A DNA stretch of 55,337 bases from positions 1-55,337 of the forward strand of contig JANWXM010000024.1 of the NCBI GenBank assembly GCA_025055285.1. The letters run 5' to 3'. Made by a program: the position numbers and the translations under genes. Source of the DNA: Saprospiraceae bacterium. GTDB taxonomy: Bacteria; Bacteroidota; Bacteroidia; Chitinophagales; Saprospiraceae. Below, one piece after another: positions 17,918 through 27,197 of this stretch. A model generated the notes under the pieces. The model did not search any database. It was not told the origin of the DNA and was given only the letters and a program-made list of their open reading frames with translations. Within the stretch, counting starts at the first letter, position 1. Each line of letters opens with the position of its first letter.

Positions 17918-19357
17918 TCATTTCCATCCCGCTCGTTGCACCAGTTCCTCTAGAAAAGAGCCGAGCGAGTGCTCCACCGTTTTGATTTGATGTATCCAAG
18001 TTCGGATTTCGGACAACTTATCTGTATCGGGACATTGCTTAGGCATGAACGCTGAAAGCGAGGGCTTGAGCTGCTCAAGGGTTTGCTGTTGGGTATAAAG
18101 GGCGGCAGCAGCGTAGTACCAGCGCAGGATGGGCAGGTAGTAAGGTTTGTCGACGTAGACTGCATCGCGTTCGAGGAGTTTGTATTTTTTGCACACCTTG
18201 AGCAGCCTGTCGAACTTGCGTTGGTTAAATAAGCTTTCCAGGTAGACTGTAAAAAACAAATGCCAGCGGTGTTGGAAAATTTCCTTTGGGTAAGCGCGTA
18301 GGTAGGTTTCGGCGTAGTGTTCGGCGGGAAGGTATTGCCCAAGGTGATTTAGGCACTGTACGTAGAGGCTCACGAAGCCAATCTTGTTGTGGAAGCTAGG
18401 AGTCTTTTTGCTTTCGGGCTGGGCTTTCTTGAGCAACGCAAAGGCCTGCTGGTATTTTTTCTGTCGGATCAATACGGCGCATAGATTGTTTACGTAGTGG
18501 ACATAATCCAAGTTTTTCACTCGAATAGAAAGGTAGCCGTAGTATTCAGCCTTGTCGAATTCTCGGAATCTAACGTGTAGGAGCAGTCGATTGCCATAGT
18601 AGTTGATCAAGATGCGCTTAGAGTAAAATTTGCCCTCGGCCAACTGTCGTTCAAAGTATTCGTACTTTTCCAGCAAAGGTTCAAAGCGGCGGTAGTTGTA
18701 GTAAATGAAAGTCAACCGCACTAAAGCCATGTAGCGATTCCAGCCGTCGAGGGTTTCATCGTAGAAGAGGTCGGTCAGGCGTTGTTCCCATTGAATGGAG
18801 GGGGTAGGATTACCAGCATACTGATTGACGATGTCGCACGTGGCCTGATGCAGTTCTTCGCTGATGCGCAAGGAGCGTCGCCAGGCAGCTTCGTTTTTTT
18901 GAAGGAAAAGTTCTACCTGTGCGTGCTCGGCGTAGCGCATGCGGATGAGCAACAGATGGCGATATGCCTGCGCCATTTCATAAAATTTGACAAAGTAGAA
19001 CGCCGTAGGTTGGCAAGTTTTAATTTCGTGCAGCAGGCGTGTCTCGGTTTCGGGCTCTACAGCATCGGTAAGGATCTTGCGCTCGGTGTCGAGTATCCAC
19101 GCTAGATGTAAGTCAACATCGAGGGCGTTGAGCCGGTCGGTGATCCATTGTTTAAGGCTGGAATATTTGCGCTTGTCGAGGGTGTCGTCGAAAGGCTGGC
19201 ATTCCTGGTCGTGGAGGCAATGGCAGTTGGCGTGTACACGCTCGAGGATAGATACTTTACTTCTGTCGTCAAAGTGTTGATGCGACAGCAGCCATGTTGT
19301 CTCGTGTGGGAGCAACGTCCGAGAAAACTCGAAGAACTTTTGCAATTTGCTGCGCAT
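17918..19357 (-). CDS. cytoplasmic helical-repeat (TPR-like) protein, unknown function
   Basis: The 479-residue protein lacks a signal peptide. It is rich in aromatic and basic residues and consists of helix pairs of TPR spacing, such as RILINYYGNRLLLHVRFREF, DKAEYYGYLSIRVKNL, and further on RQKKYQQAFALLKKAQPESK. The N-terminal 60 residues have a Cys/His cluster (HANCHCLHDQEC) that does not match a known zinc finger. I do not recognise a specific family; length and repeat character suggest a protein-binding scaffold. The ATG at 19357 is the only sensible start. Confidence 0.7.
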   Translation of the reverse strand: MRSKLQKFFEFSRTLLPHETTWLLSHQHFDDRSKVSILERVHANCHCLHDQECQPFDDTLDKRKYSSLKQWITDRLNALDVDLHLAWILDTERKILTDAVEPETETRLLHEIKTCQPTAFYFVKFYEMAQAYRHLLLIRMRYAEHAQVELFLQKNEAAWRRSLRISEELHQATCDIVNQYAGNPTPSIQWEQRLTDLFYDETLDGWNRYMALVRLTFIYYNYRRFEPLLEKYEYFERQLAEGKFYSKRILINYYGNRLLLHVRFREFDKAEYYGYLSIRVKNLDYVHYVNNLCAVLIRQKKYQQAFALLKKAQPESKKTPSFHNKIGFVSLYVQCLNHLGQYLPAEHYAETYLRAYPKEIFQHRWHLFFTVYLESLFNQRKFDRLLKVCKKYKLLERDAVYVDKPYYLPILRWYYAAAALYTQQQTLEQLKPSLSAFMPKQCPDTDKLSEIRTWIHQIKTVEHSLGSFLEELVQRAGWK

Positions 19358-19506
19358 GGGTCTGACGAAGGATACCCCTGCAAGTTTACGGATTTGACAC
19401 TACTCATGCGCAGGTCTGCGGTAGCCTGGCGAAGTACTAAATTGTTCTGAGCGTTGTTTACTCACGGCTTCCCTTCGCCACAGCGACTTTTTTAGAATCG
19501 GAACAA

Positions 19507-19559
19507 AAGGAGAGCGCCGTTGGCCTTGTGTGGTGCGCTCAGAAGGTTCTGCTCTCCTT
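19507..19559 (-). terminator. possible terminator downstream of fabG
   Basis: The arms AAGGAGAGC (19507-19515) and GCTCTCCTT (19551-19559) pair perfectly over 9 bp around a 35-nt loop that can fold further. Read on the minus strand, the hairpin is followed by TTTTGTT. It lies just after the fabG stop. The loop is long, so this is tentative. Confidence 0.4.
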
Positions 19560-19573
19560 CTAGCGCGTGGGAT

Positions 19574-20317
19574 CTACAGCGTCAGCCCGCCGTCAATGCT
19601 GATGACGGCACCGTTGATAAAAGCTGCCTCGTCGGAGGCGAGGAAGGCATAGACAGCAGCAACTTCTTCAGGTTGACCCAAGCGGCCCAGCGGTGTTTTG
19701 TCCTTCATACCCTGAAGGAGGTTCTCCGGTATTGTGTTCATCATTTCTGTCTGGATGAAACCGGGCGCTACGGCGTTGGCAGTAATGCCTTTTCGGCCAA
19801 ATTCTTTTGCCCACACTTTAGTCATGCCGATGACACCGGCCTTGGTGGCGACGTAGTTGGTTTGACCAAAGTTGCCGTACAAGCCGACTACAGAAGCTGC
19901 TGACAGAATGCGACCCCATCCTTGGGCTTCCATGTAGGGGTAGACGGCTTTGGTGCAGAGGAACACGCCAGTCAGATTGACGGCCAGCACGGCATTCCAT
20001 TGGTCGAGCGTCATTTTTTTCAGCGAGGCATCTTTTGTGATGCCAGCGTTGTTGACCAGAATGTGGATGCTGCCAAAGGTTTTGGCCACCTCAGCAGCGG
20101 CAGCTGTTACGGCTTCAACGTCGGTTGTATCTACGTGAAAGTAAGCAGCTGGCAATTGCTGGCGCTTGCAGTGGTCGAGTAGAGCATTGCCTCGTTCGTC
20201 GTTGATATCCCAGATGGCGACGTGGGCGCCTTCTTCCAGAAAGCGAAGCACCGTGGCCTTGCCAATGCCACTGGCGCCTCCTGTAACGATGGCTACTTTA
20301 TTTTGCAGTCTTTTCAT
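19574..20317 (-). CDS. fabG: 3-oxoacyl-[ACP] reductase (FabG-type short-chain dehydrogenase)
   Basis: The 247-residue protein is a classical SDR. It has the NAD(P)-binding TGGASGIG motif (residues 12-19), NNAG (89-92), Asn114, Ser142, Tyr155 and Lys159 (YVATK). The C-terminal TPLGRLGQPEEVA and INGAVISIDGGL segments are typical of FabG. FabG reduces 3-oxoacyl-ACP in fatty acid elongation; related SDRs act on acetoacetyl-CoA or other 3-oxo substrates, so the exact substrate is not certain. The frame extends to a TTG at 20326, but the ATG at 20317 is preferred. A consensus -7 element sits only 6 bp before it, so the mRNA may be almost leaderless. Confidence 0.88.
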   Translation of the reverse strand: MKRLQNKVAIVTGGASGIGKATVLRFLEEGAHVAIWDINDERGNALLDHCKRQQLPAAYFHVDTTDVEAVTAAAAEVAKTFGSIHILVNNAGITKDASLKKMTLDQWNAVLAVNLTGVFLCTKAVYPYMEAQGWGRILSAASVVGLYGNFGQTNYVATKAGVIGMTKVWAKEFGRKGITANAVAPGFIQTEMMNTIPENLLQGMKDKTPLGRLGQPEEVAAVYAFLASDEAAFINGAVISIDGGLTL

Positions 20318-20323
20318 GAAAGA

Positions 20324-20331
20324 CAAAAGTA
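20324..20331 (-). promoter_or_regulatory. -7 promoter element of fabG
   Basis: TACTTTTG on the minus strand fits TAnnTTTG and lies 6 bp before the ATG at 20317. It excludes the upstream TTG at 20326 as a start. Confidence 0.5.
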
Positions 20332-20619
20332 GGCTGGCGAACTTGCTGCTTCTAGTTGAAGTAGGGAGTAACTCGTTTTTTTAGTCAAGGGGGGGCTGAT
20401 AAAAGGAAAAATAGAGAATAACTTATTAATAATCATAAATTTAAGGCTCTTCCTTTACCTCGCATCTTTGTTTGTGCGCCCTTTGGTCAACCCGAAAAAA
20501 GAGAGGAAGGCCCTTAGCAGCGAGGCTTCGTTAGAGGAAAATACATCATTTGCCTGCTACCTTGGCTGGGCAAATCCTGGCTGTATTTAGTCGAACTACG
20601 CAGAAGGCTTTTGGGAAAT

Positions 20620-23112
20620 ATGCAAACTAAAGATTGGGTCTATGCTACAGCTGTGCTTCTAATTGTCTATGGCGGGTTGTTGGTCTTTCTCGCTGTTCGG
20701 GCTGCCCGGCGCACTAAAACGCTTGCTGACTACGCCCTAGGTACTCGAGGTTTTTCGCCGGTAGTGGTTGGGCTTTCGCTGGCAGCAAACATTACAAGTG
20801 CAGCGACTTTTGTCGTCAACCCTGGTTTCGTAGCCATGTTCGGGTGGAGTGCCTTCCTGGCTATGTCGGTAGTGTTGCCACTAGGGTTATACCTATCGCT
20901 CATTGTGCTCACGCGCAGTTTTCGGCGCTATGGCGCTTCGGTAAAGGCGCTGACTTTGGCCCAGTGGATGGGCAAGCGCTACGATAGCCAAGGCTTCGCG
21001 CTTTGGTTTGCGGTATTGTCGCTTTTGCTCGTAACGTTTATTGTGCTCATATGTGTGGGGCTGACTAAAGTGTTGGCAGGAGCACTTGGCGCTGATGAAT
21101 TTCCGGTGCTCGTAGGGTTGGTGGTTGTGGTTTTTGGCTACATGATGTTTGGGGGAGCCACCTCCATGGTGTACACCAATGCCATTCAGGCAGGGCTAAT
21201 GTTGGTTGTGGCCGTGCTTCTCTTGACGTCGGGCAGAGAGCATTTCAGCCAAGGACTGAGCAATTTCTGGGAAAGAGTAGCGGCCATCGACCCTTTTCTC
21301 ATAGAGAACACCAATCCGAAAAGCCCACTATTTCGAGATTGGTTCGAGGTGTTTTTTTGTAACTTCATTGTCGGTGTAGCCATTGTTTGTCAGCCACATA
21401 TCGTAACTAGGTCGCTGCTGTTGCGCAGCGAAAAAGACATTAATCGATATTTACTGGTTGCTCTTTTAGCTGAGTCAGTCTTTTTTGCTGTGTTGTTTGT
21501 CGGGTTTTATGCGCGTCTAACTTTCCCAGACTTAACTTTTAACGGCACACCGCTGAAGATGGATGGCATTATGTCGGCTTACGTAGTGCAGGTATTTCCA
21601 GTGGGTGTGGGTTTATTGGTAGTGCTCGGACTTCTATCAGCCGGGCTCTCGACACTTGAGGGCTTAATCCAGTCGCTGTCTACGACGTTTACAAACGACT
21701 TGATAGCGCCGTTGGCGCAGCGATGGAGCGGGGGTAGGCCAATGCCCGCCAAACAGCTGACTTGGATAAACAAAGGAGTAATTACAGCGCTGGCCGCTAC
21801 GGCGATTCTTTGGAGCTACCAACAGTTGTTGTACCCAAACTTAAGCGTAGGCATTTTGGCGCAAAATGGCGTATATGCGTTTTTTTCGGCGGCTTTTGTG
21901 CCCGTATTGTTCGGCATTTATGGAAAGAATGTGCCTCGCCTTGCACCTATTTTAGCCTCTGTAGTTGCAGTAGTAGTGCATTTTTCGGTGTATTACGGTG
22001 CCCTTACGCCGTATACGACGGGAACGGTGCGCAACCCGGCAGTAGCAGCGGCTTTGGCTATTCTAGCAGCAACCATTACAGGCTTAGTTGTTCTCCTCTG
22101 GAAGAAGGCGATGCTTGCGCGGGCCATGGTTACTAGCGCATTGTTGAGCATCGCTCCTGTGCTGTTCGCTTCTAACGGCCGAATTCATGCAAAACCCGGA
22201 AGCGCATCAATTGACTTTTCTCATTTCCCATGCCCTGACACGCTGCCCATGCAAGCCATTTCGTATCCCTCCGACCTTCGTTACGTTGCTCTTTCCCAAG
22301 GTAAGAAGATCGCTTACTTGGACAGAGGTACTGGAGAGCAGACCTTGGTTTTCATTCACGGGTTGGGCAGCAACCTGAAGTGTTGGCAAAAAAACTTGGA
22401 CGCCCTAGGCCTACATTTTCGGTGTATAGCGCTCGACTTGCCAGGCTACGGCATGTCTTCCAAGAGCGATGACTACCCATATGGCATGGCGTTTTTCGCT
22501 AATGCCGTTCGCGAGTTCATAGACTCGCTGCGCCTCCAACATGTCGTTTTGGTGGGGCACTCCATGGGCGGCCAAATTGCACTTACAGAGGTATTGCGCG
22601 GCAACGACCGAATCAAAAAACTGATCTTGTTAGCTCCTGCCGGCATTGAAACGTTCTCTGAGCAGGAAAAGACGTGGTTTCAGGGCATCTACACTCCTGA
22701 GTTTCTGATGAATGCTTCCGAGGCACAGATTCGCAGGAGTTTTGAACTCAACTTTGTGCAGTTCCCGCCCGATGCCGAATTCATGTATCAAGACCGTTTG
22801 CGCCTGCGCCAGACGAGCGAATACGCCGCTTACTGCCGGATGATTCCGAAATGCGTCCAGGGCATGCTCAATGAACCCGTTTTTGAGCGCCTGGGCGAAG
22901 TGCGCCTGCCGGTACTCATCATTTTCGGTGAGAACGACGCCCTTATCCCAAACCGACTTTTGCACCCTCAACTAACCACTCGGCAGGTAGCGCAACTAGC
23001 ACAGGAACGCATTTCTGGGAGTCAGTTGGTTTTATTGCCGAATTGCGGCCACTTCGTTCAATGGGAGGGAGCAGCTGGAGTTAACGAAGCGATAAAGCAA
23101 TTTTTGCGCTAG
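20620..23112 (+). CDS. sodium:solute symporter fused to an alpha/beta hydrolase
   Basis: One continuous frame of 830 residues. Residues 1 to about 500 are an SSS-family transporter: LADYALGTRGFSPVVVGLSL, AANITSAATFV, FGYMMFGGATSMVYTNAIQA and LGLLSAGLSTLEGL, with some 13 membrane helices. A further hydrophobic helix around MVTSALLSIAPVLFASNG (from 22126) resembles a signal peptide. It is followed by a hydrolase domain from about residue 560: oxyanion loop HGLGSN, nucleophile elbow GHSMGG (Ser648), acid in FGENDALIP (Asp773) and base in NCGHFVQW (His811). All transporter and hydrolase signatures look intact. I infer that the hydrolase sits on the periplasmic side and may release the substrate that the transporter imports. 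ATG 20620 is preferred to TTG 20611. The catalytic triad spacing is normal. Confidence 0.85.
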   Translation: MQTKDWVYATAVLLIVYGGLLVFLAVRAARRTKTLADYALGTRGFSPVVVGLSLAANITSAATFVVNPGFVAMFGWSAFLAMSVVLPLGLYLSLIVLTRSFRRYGASVKALTLAQWMGKRYDSQGFALWFAVLSLLLVTFIVLICVGLTKVLAGALGADEFPVLVGLVVVVFGYMMFGGATSMVYTNAIQAGLMLVVAVLLLTSGREHFSQGLSNFWERVAAIDPFLIENTNPKSPLFRDWFEVFFCNFIVGVAIVCQPHIVTRSLLLRSEKDINRYLLVALLAESVFFAVLFVGFYARLTFPDLTFNGTPLKMDGIMSAYVVQVFPVGVGLLVVLGLLSAGLSTLEGLIQSLSTTFTNDLIAPLAQRWSGGRPMPAKQLTWINKGVITALAATAILWSYQQLLYPNLSVGILAQNGVYAFFSAAFVPVLFGIYGKNVPRLAPILASVVAVVVHFSVYYGALTPYTTGTVRNPAVAAALAILAATITGLVVLLWKKAMLARAMVTSALLSIAPVLFASNGRIHAKPGSASIDFSHFPCPDTLPMQAISYPSDLRYVALSQGKKIAYLDRGTGEQTLVFIHGLGSNLKCWQKNLDALGLHFRCIALDLPGYGMSSKSDDYPYGMAFFANAVREFIDSLRLQHVVLVGHSMGGQIALTEVLRGNDRIKKLILLAPAGIETFSEQEKTWFQGIYTPEFLMNASEAQIRRSFELNFVQFPPDAEFMYQDRLRLRQTSEYAAYCRMIPKCVQGMLNEPVFERLGEVRLPVLIIFGENDALIPNRLLHPQLTTRQVAQLAQERISGSQLVLLPNCGHFVQWEGAAGVNEAIKQFLR

Positions 23113-23514
23113 CTTTCAAAATTTTATTTGGAACAAGAAGACTGAGCCTAGACGAGTCCACCCCCCTTTTTTAGATATCTAAATTTCTAAAAATCAAATT
23201 TTTGTAAATCCTTTCTTCGTTCAGGATTTCTTAAGTCAAGGGAGGAAAAGCGCGTTATGGCTTTCGGCGCAACATTGTTTTAGATTTACCTTCGTAGCGC
23301 AATAATCCTTAGCGTATCATCGGTAAAAAGCCGGTGAAATTTTAATTCCTCTTCATTTTTCAAACGAGCGCGTTGCCGACGAAGGCCGAATAAACAGCCG
23401 TTAGCCTGCGGTAGGTGCTAGGCGATGCAGCGCATTGCCGCAAGGGTAGGGGTGTTGTTTATGGCCTCCTCGAGTAGTTTTCTCTTTCTCTCACATAAAC
23501 AGGTTCTAAAGCGT
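23113..23514. other. upstream region of the TonB receptor gene
   Basis: 402 bp without a convincing gene. It holds a 14-bp perfect palindrome TTTAGATATCTAAA (23170-23183) in AT-rich sequence and a near-consensus -7 element TACCTTCG (23287-23294). The receptor frame extends back to 23425, but that part lacks signal-peptide character before the ATG at 23515. Confidence 0.4.
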
Positions 23515-26121
23515 ATGAAAAGCGTATTTACTTTTATCTGCCTCCTGTGGAGCTTGAATATAGTTGCTCAGCGCGGTACTGTTTCGGGAAAGGTAACAGA
23601 CCAAGCGAACAACGAGCCGCTTCCCGGCGCTGCTGTTGTCGTAGATGGCGCCACAGCTAGTGCTACAACGGGAGCCATTACCCAAGCCGACGGCTCCTAT
23701 AGTCTTTCGCTGCCCGCGGGCAATTATACCTTGCTCTTTTCCTTCATCGGTTACGAAACCAAAACGATGCCTGTGCGCGTAGAGGCTGGCCGCACCGTTA
23801 CTCTCGACGTATCGTTGGCGGAGTCGGGCATTCAAGGCCATGAGGTTGTAGTGTCCGTCAATCGCCGAGCCGAGAAGCGCACTAATGCGCCGGCAACCAT
23901 TTCTGTGATCAACGCCAGAGCAATTGCCGAGTTGCCGTCTTTCAACGTAGCAGAATTGCTGGGCCGGCAAAAAGGTGTGGACTACGTGCGCTCCGGCGTG
24001 CTCGGCATTGGCATCAACGCTCGAGGCTTCAACTCAGCATTTAACCCTAAAAATCTGCAAATCAACGACAACCGACTCTCTGCGCTTATTGCCACGGGTT
24101 TGCCACTGGGCGCTCTGAGTACGACGGTGAAAGAAGACATCGAACGCATTGAGGTCATCTTAGGCCCTTCGTCGGCTTTGTACGGGCCAAATGCCCACAA
24201 CGGCCTGCTCAACACGATTACTAAAGACCCGCGCACTTCGGAGGGCACCACCCTCGTTTTTGGCGCTGGCAATCAAAAAGTGCTGACAGGGCGCCTGCGC
24301 CACGCCATGAAATTGGGCGACAAGTTCGCCTTCAAAATCAGCGGTGAGTATACGCAGGGCGAAGAGTTCGAGTTCACAGACACCGTGTACATCCTCAGTG
24401 CGACAGCACCAGGTGGCGCCATTGCTTTGCCGGAGTATTTGCTCGACCGGCGCTTTAACTCCCTTCGCGGCGAAGCACAAGTGTATTACAGCGTGAACAA
24501 AACGAGCGATATCATCATCGGCTATGGCGCCAGCAACAGCAACAACATCGGCAACACCAACGCCGGCAGAAATCAGATTCGCGACTGGCGCGTGTCATGG
24601 CTGCAGGCTCGCTACGTGTCGCCGCGGCTCTTCCTTAATGTGTACAACACGTGGAGCACGACCGATAGCACAATTGCCATGAATCAGCGCACGGTAAATT
24701 ACTTCTCCTACAAGGCCAACGGCTTTTCCGAAGAGGAGGCGCGCAACCGCTCTCTCGCCACCCAATACCTGCCGCTTTCCGCCACAACGGGAATTCACTT
24801 GCCCAGAGGCGCACTTTTTCAAGATTATTCCCAGCGCCTGAATGCAGAGGTTCAGTATAACAACACTCTTGTTCGACTGCTCGACTTCATCGTAGGCGTT
24901 CAATATCAGCGCGATAGAGCCAATAGCCGCCAAACGTATCTGCTCGACAAAGCCGGCCCTATTATCATCAACCAGATAGGCGGTTATCTGCAATTGGAGC
25001 GCAAATTTGGCCCTGTGCGCGCCGTAGTGGCTGCCCGAGCCGACAACCATGAACTCTACGGCTTTAATTTCATCCCTAAGGCAGCCTTGGTGTACGCTAC
25101 CGACAATAGCGCCCTGCGCCTCACTTACGGCGAAGGCATTGCCGCTCCAACTATCCTCAACCTGAGCGCCAACATCTTTGGTGGTCTTCTGCTGGGCAAT
25201 GGTGAAGGCTTCACCATCAAGGAAGTAGACGTAACCACCAATACCGTCGTTGGACAATTCCAGGTGCCCAGACTCCAAGTCGAGCGCATCCGAACCCTTG
25301 AGTTGGGCTACAAAGGCCAACTGAACAAGCGAATTTACGTAGATGCAAACGCCTACTTTAACCGTTCGCAAAACTTCCTAAGTCCTGCTATTAACGTCGC
25401 TACCGACCGAGAGCTGTTTGACCACGATGGCAACCCAAACACGCCGAGAATTCCCAGAATTCGAGGTTATGGCGTACGGCGCGGCAATCAGCCCATTGGC
25501 GAAATCGCTGCTGTCACTTCTCTGCCCGATGGCGACCGAGGTGCTGACATCGTGCTAACCTACGTTAACTTCGGCAAGGTCAACACATATGGATTTGACC
25601 TCGGCTTGAACGTAAACCTTGCAAAAGGACTATCGGGTACACTCAACTACTCCTGGTTCGGCTACGACCTAGACAAGAACGACCCAAGCAACGACGGCAA
25701 CCGCAATGGCGTTGTGGACGAAAACGACCTGCCCATCAACACTCCTACGCACAAGATAGGTGCAGGTTTGAATTATGTCAGAGGCGGCTTTTTCTCCAAC
25801 ATCTTCGGCCGCTGGTACAACGCCTACGACTTTTTCTCCGGCATCAACGTCGCTGCTAGGACGAATCCAAACCTGATCTATGCCGGCAGCCCTGTTATCG
25901 AGGGGCGACGGGTCGGCCGGTCGTTTAACTACGGGCCGTTGGGCGGGTTGCTAAACCTCGACATCAGTGCAGGGTATACTTTTAAAGAGCGCTACACCTT
26001 ATCCGCACAGGTAGTCAATGCTTTAGGCGTTGAGATTCGAGAGTTTGTAGCCTCGCCGCCTATAGGTCGGCTGTATTCGGTTGAACTGAAAGTCCATTTG
26101 CCTAGTTTTTCGAAGCGGTAA
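23515..26121 (+). CDS. TonB-dependent outer membrane receptor with carboxypeptidase-like N-terminal domain
   Basis: About 868 residues from the ATG at 23515, which begins the signal peptide MKSVFTFICLLWSLNIVAQ. A CarboxypepD_reg-like domain follows (GTVSGKVTDQANNEPLPGAA, TQADGSYSLSLPAGNYTL). The plug domain contains FNVAELLGRQKGVDYVRSG and RIEVILGPSSALYGPNAHNG, then a 22-strand barrel ending with LSAQVVNALGVEIREF and a C-terminal aromatic-terminated strand. Such receptors import siderophores, cobalamin, sugars or peptides using energy from TonB. No SusD partner is adjacent, so I cannot name the substrate; an iron or cofactor role is possible but unsupported. Confidence 0.92.
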   Translation: MKSVFTFICLLWSLNIVAQRGTVSGKVTDQANNEPLPGAAVVVDGATASATTGAITQADGSYSLSLPAGNYTLLFSFIGYETKTMPVRVEAGRTVTLDVSLAESGIQGHEVVVSVNRRAEKRTNAPATISVINARAIAELPSFNVAELLGRQKGVDYVRSGVLGIGINARGFNSAFNPKNLQINDNRLSALIATGLPLGALSTTVKEDIERIEVILGPSSALYGPNAHNGLLNTITKDPRTSEGTTLVFGAGNQKVLTGRLRHAMKLGDKFAFKISGEYTQGEEFEFTDTVYILSATAPGGAIALPEYLLDRRFNSLRGEAQVYYSVNKTSDIIIGYGASNSNNIGNTNAGRNQIRDWRVSWLQARYVSPRLFLNVYNTWSTTDSTIAMNQRTVNYFSYKANGFSEEEARNRSLATQYLPLSATTGIHLPRGALFQDYSQRLNAEVQYNNTLVRLLDFIVGVQYQRDRANSRQTYLLDKAGPIIINQIGGYLQLERKFGPVRAVVAARADNHELYGFNFIPKAALVYATDNSALRLTYGEGIAAPTILNLSANIFGGLLLGNGEGFTIKEVDVTTNTVVGQFQVPRLQVERIRTLELGYKGQLNKRIYVDANAYFNRSQNFLSPAINVATDRELFDHDGNPNTPRIPRIRGYGVRRGNQPIGEIAAVTSLPDGDRGADIVLTYVNFGKVNTYGFDLGLNVNLAKGLSGTLNYSWFGYDLDKNDPSNDGNRNGVVDENDLPINTPTHKIGAGLNYVRGGFFSNIFGRWYNAYDFFSGINVAARTNPNLIYAGSPVIEGRRVGRSFNYGPLGGLLNLDISAGYTFKERYTLSAQVVNALGVEIREFVASPPIGRLYSVELKVHLPSFSKR

Positions 26122-26129
26122 AGCTCAAA

Positions 26130-26165
26130 ACCGGGGCGGCGACTACGGCTGCCCCGGTCTTTTTC
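26130..26165 (+). terminator. rho-independent terminator after the TonB receptor gene
   Basis: Stem ACCGGGGCGGC (26130-26140) pairs with GCTGCCCCGGT (26148-26158), 11 bp with one G-U, loop of 7, followed by CTTTTT. It lies 8 bp after the receptor stop and before the KASIII-like start. Confidence 0.85.
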
Positions 26166-26183
26166 AACTTTTAATATCAAACT

Positions 26184-27182
26184 GTGCTGAACTCCGTTAT
26201 TGCTTCGGTGGGCATGGCTGTGCCTCATCGCGTGTTGCCGAACAGTTATTTCAACGAGCTGCTCGGCGAAGACGTAGACACTTGGCTACGGGAAAACGTC
26301 CAAATCTACGAGCGGCGCTGGTGCGCGGACGGTGAAAGCACCGCTACCTTAGCCGAAAAGGCAGCTCGACAGGCTCTCGAGCGAGCTGAGGTTGAAGCTG
26401 CTGACCTCGACTTGCTCATTGTAGCCACCGATACCCCCGAGTATATTTCTCCATCTACTGCGGTGGTTGTACAGCACCGCCTCGGAGCAAAGAAAGCGGG
26501 CACGTTCGACCTCAACGCCGCTTGCGCAGGCTTTGTCACTGCCCTCGACGTCGGCGCCAAGTACATTCGCTCTGACGAGCGCTATCAGAATGTCTTGATC
26601 ATTGGCGCCTATGCCATGAGTAAGTATTTGAACCTAAAGGACAAAAAAACCGTAACCCTCTTTGCCGATGGCGCCGGCGCTGTGTTGCTTCGCTCCGTGC
26701 CCAACGCGGGCCATCCTCCAGTGGGCTTTCTGGCCAGCGAACTGCGCACCCTCGGCGAATACCACGACTGGATGGGCATTTACGCCGGCGGTACGCACGA
26801 GCCAATAACCGAGGCAGCCATAGCCAATCACCATCATCAATTGCAATTCGTGCGCAAGTTCCCTAAAGAACTCAACCCGACCATGTGGTCGGATATGGCC
26901 CGCAAACTCTGCCACCGCATCGGCGTCGAACCAAACCAAGTGCAGCATTTCTTCATCACCCAAATTAACATCAACAGCATTTGGGAGACCATGGATCGCC
27001 TCGGCGTGCCTCGCGAGCGCGCCACTACCGTAATGCACCGCTTTGGCTACACGGGTAGCGCTTGCATTCCCATGGCATTCAACGAGGCATGGGAGAGAGG
27101 TGCTGTTTGCTCCGGCGACCTGTGCTTCTTCATCGGCTCGGGAGGTGGGCTAGCATTCGCAGCAGCAGCATTTCGGATTTAA
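26184..27182 (+). CDS. KASIII-like thiolase-fold enzyme with altered active-site His and Asn
   Basis: 332 residues, as in FabH. The start is a GTG, because the following MLNSVIASVGMAVPHRV fits the conserved KASIII N-terminus. The nucleophile Cys114 lies in NAACAGF. Where FabH has HQAN, this protein has FFITQIN (Thr259 in place of His), and where FabH has GNTSAA, it has GYTGSA (Tyr289 in place of Asn). The acyl-transfer cysteine is therefore present but the residues that decarboxylate malonyl-ACP in FabH are missing. I infer a specialised acyl-transfer or condensation reaction rather than initiation of fatty acid synthesis. The acyl-CoA ligase gene follows after 15 bp. Confidence 0.85.
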   Translation: MLNSVIASVGMAVPHRVLPNSYFNELLGEDVDTWLRENVQIYERRWCADGESTATLAEKAARQALERAEVEAADLDLLIVATDTPEYISPSTAVVVQHRLGAKKAGTFDLNAACAGFVTALDVGAKYIRSDERYQNVLIIGAYAMSKYLNLKDKKTVTLFADGAGAVLLRSVPNAGHPPVGFLASELRTLGEYHDWMGIYAGGTHEPITEAAIANHHHQLQFVRKFPKELNPTMWSDMARKLCHRIGVEPNQVQHFFITQININSIWETMDRLGVPRERATTVMHRFGYTGSACIPMAFNEAWERGAVCSGDLCFFIGSGGGLAFAAAAFRI

Positions 27183-27197
27183 TTTTGAGGCAAAAAC

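Noticed and set aside
24595-25371. A 258-residue minus-strand frame inside the TonB receptor gene
   Set aside because: The receptor has complete, conserved motifs in the opposite frame; the antisense frame has none.
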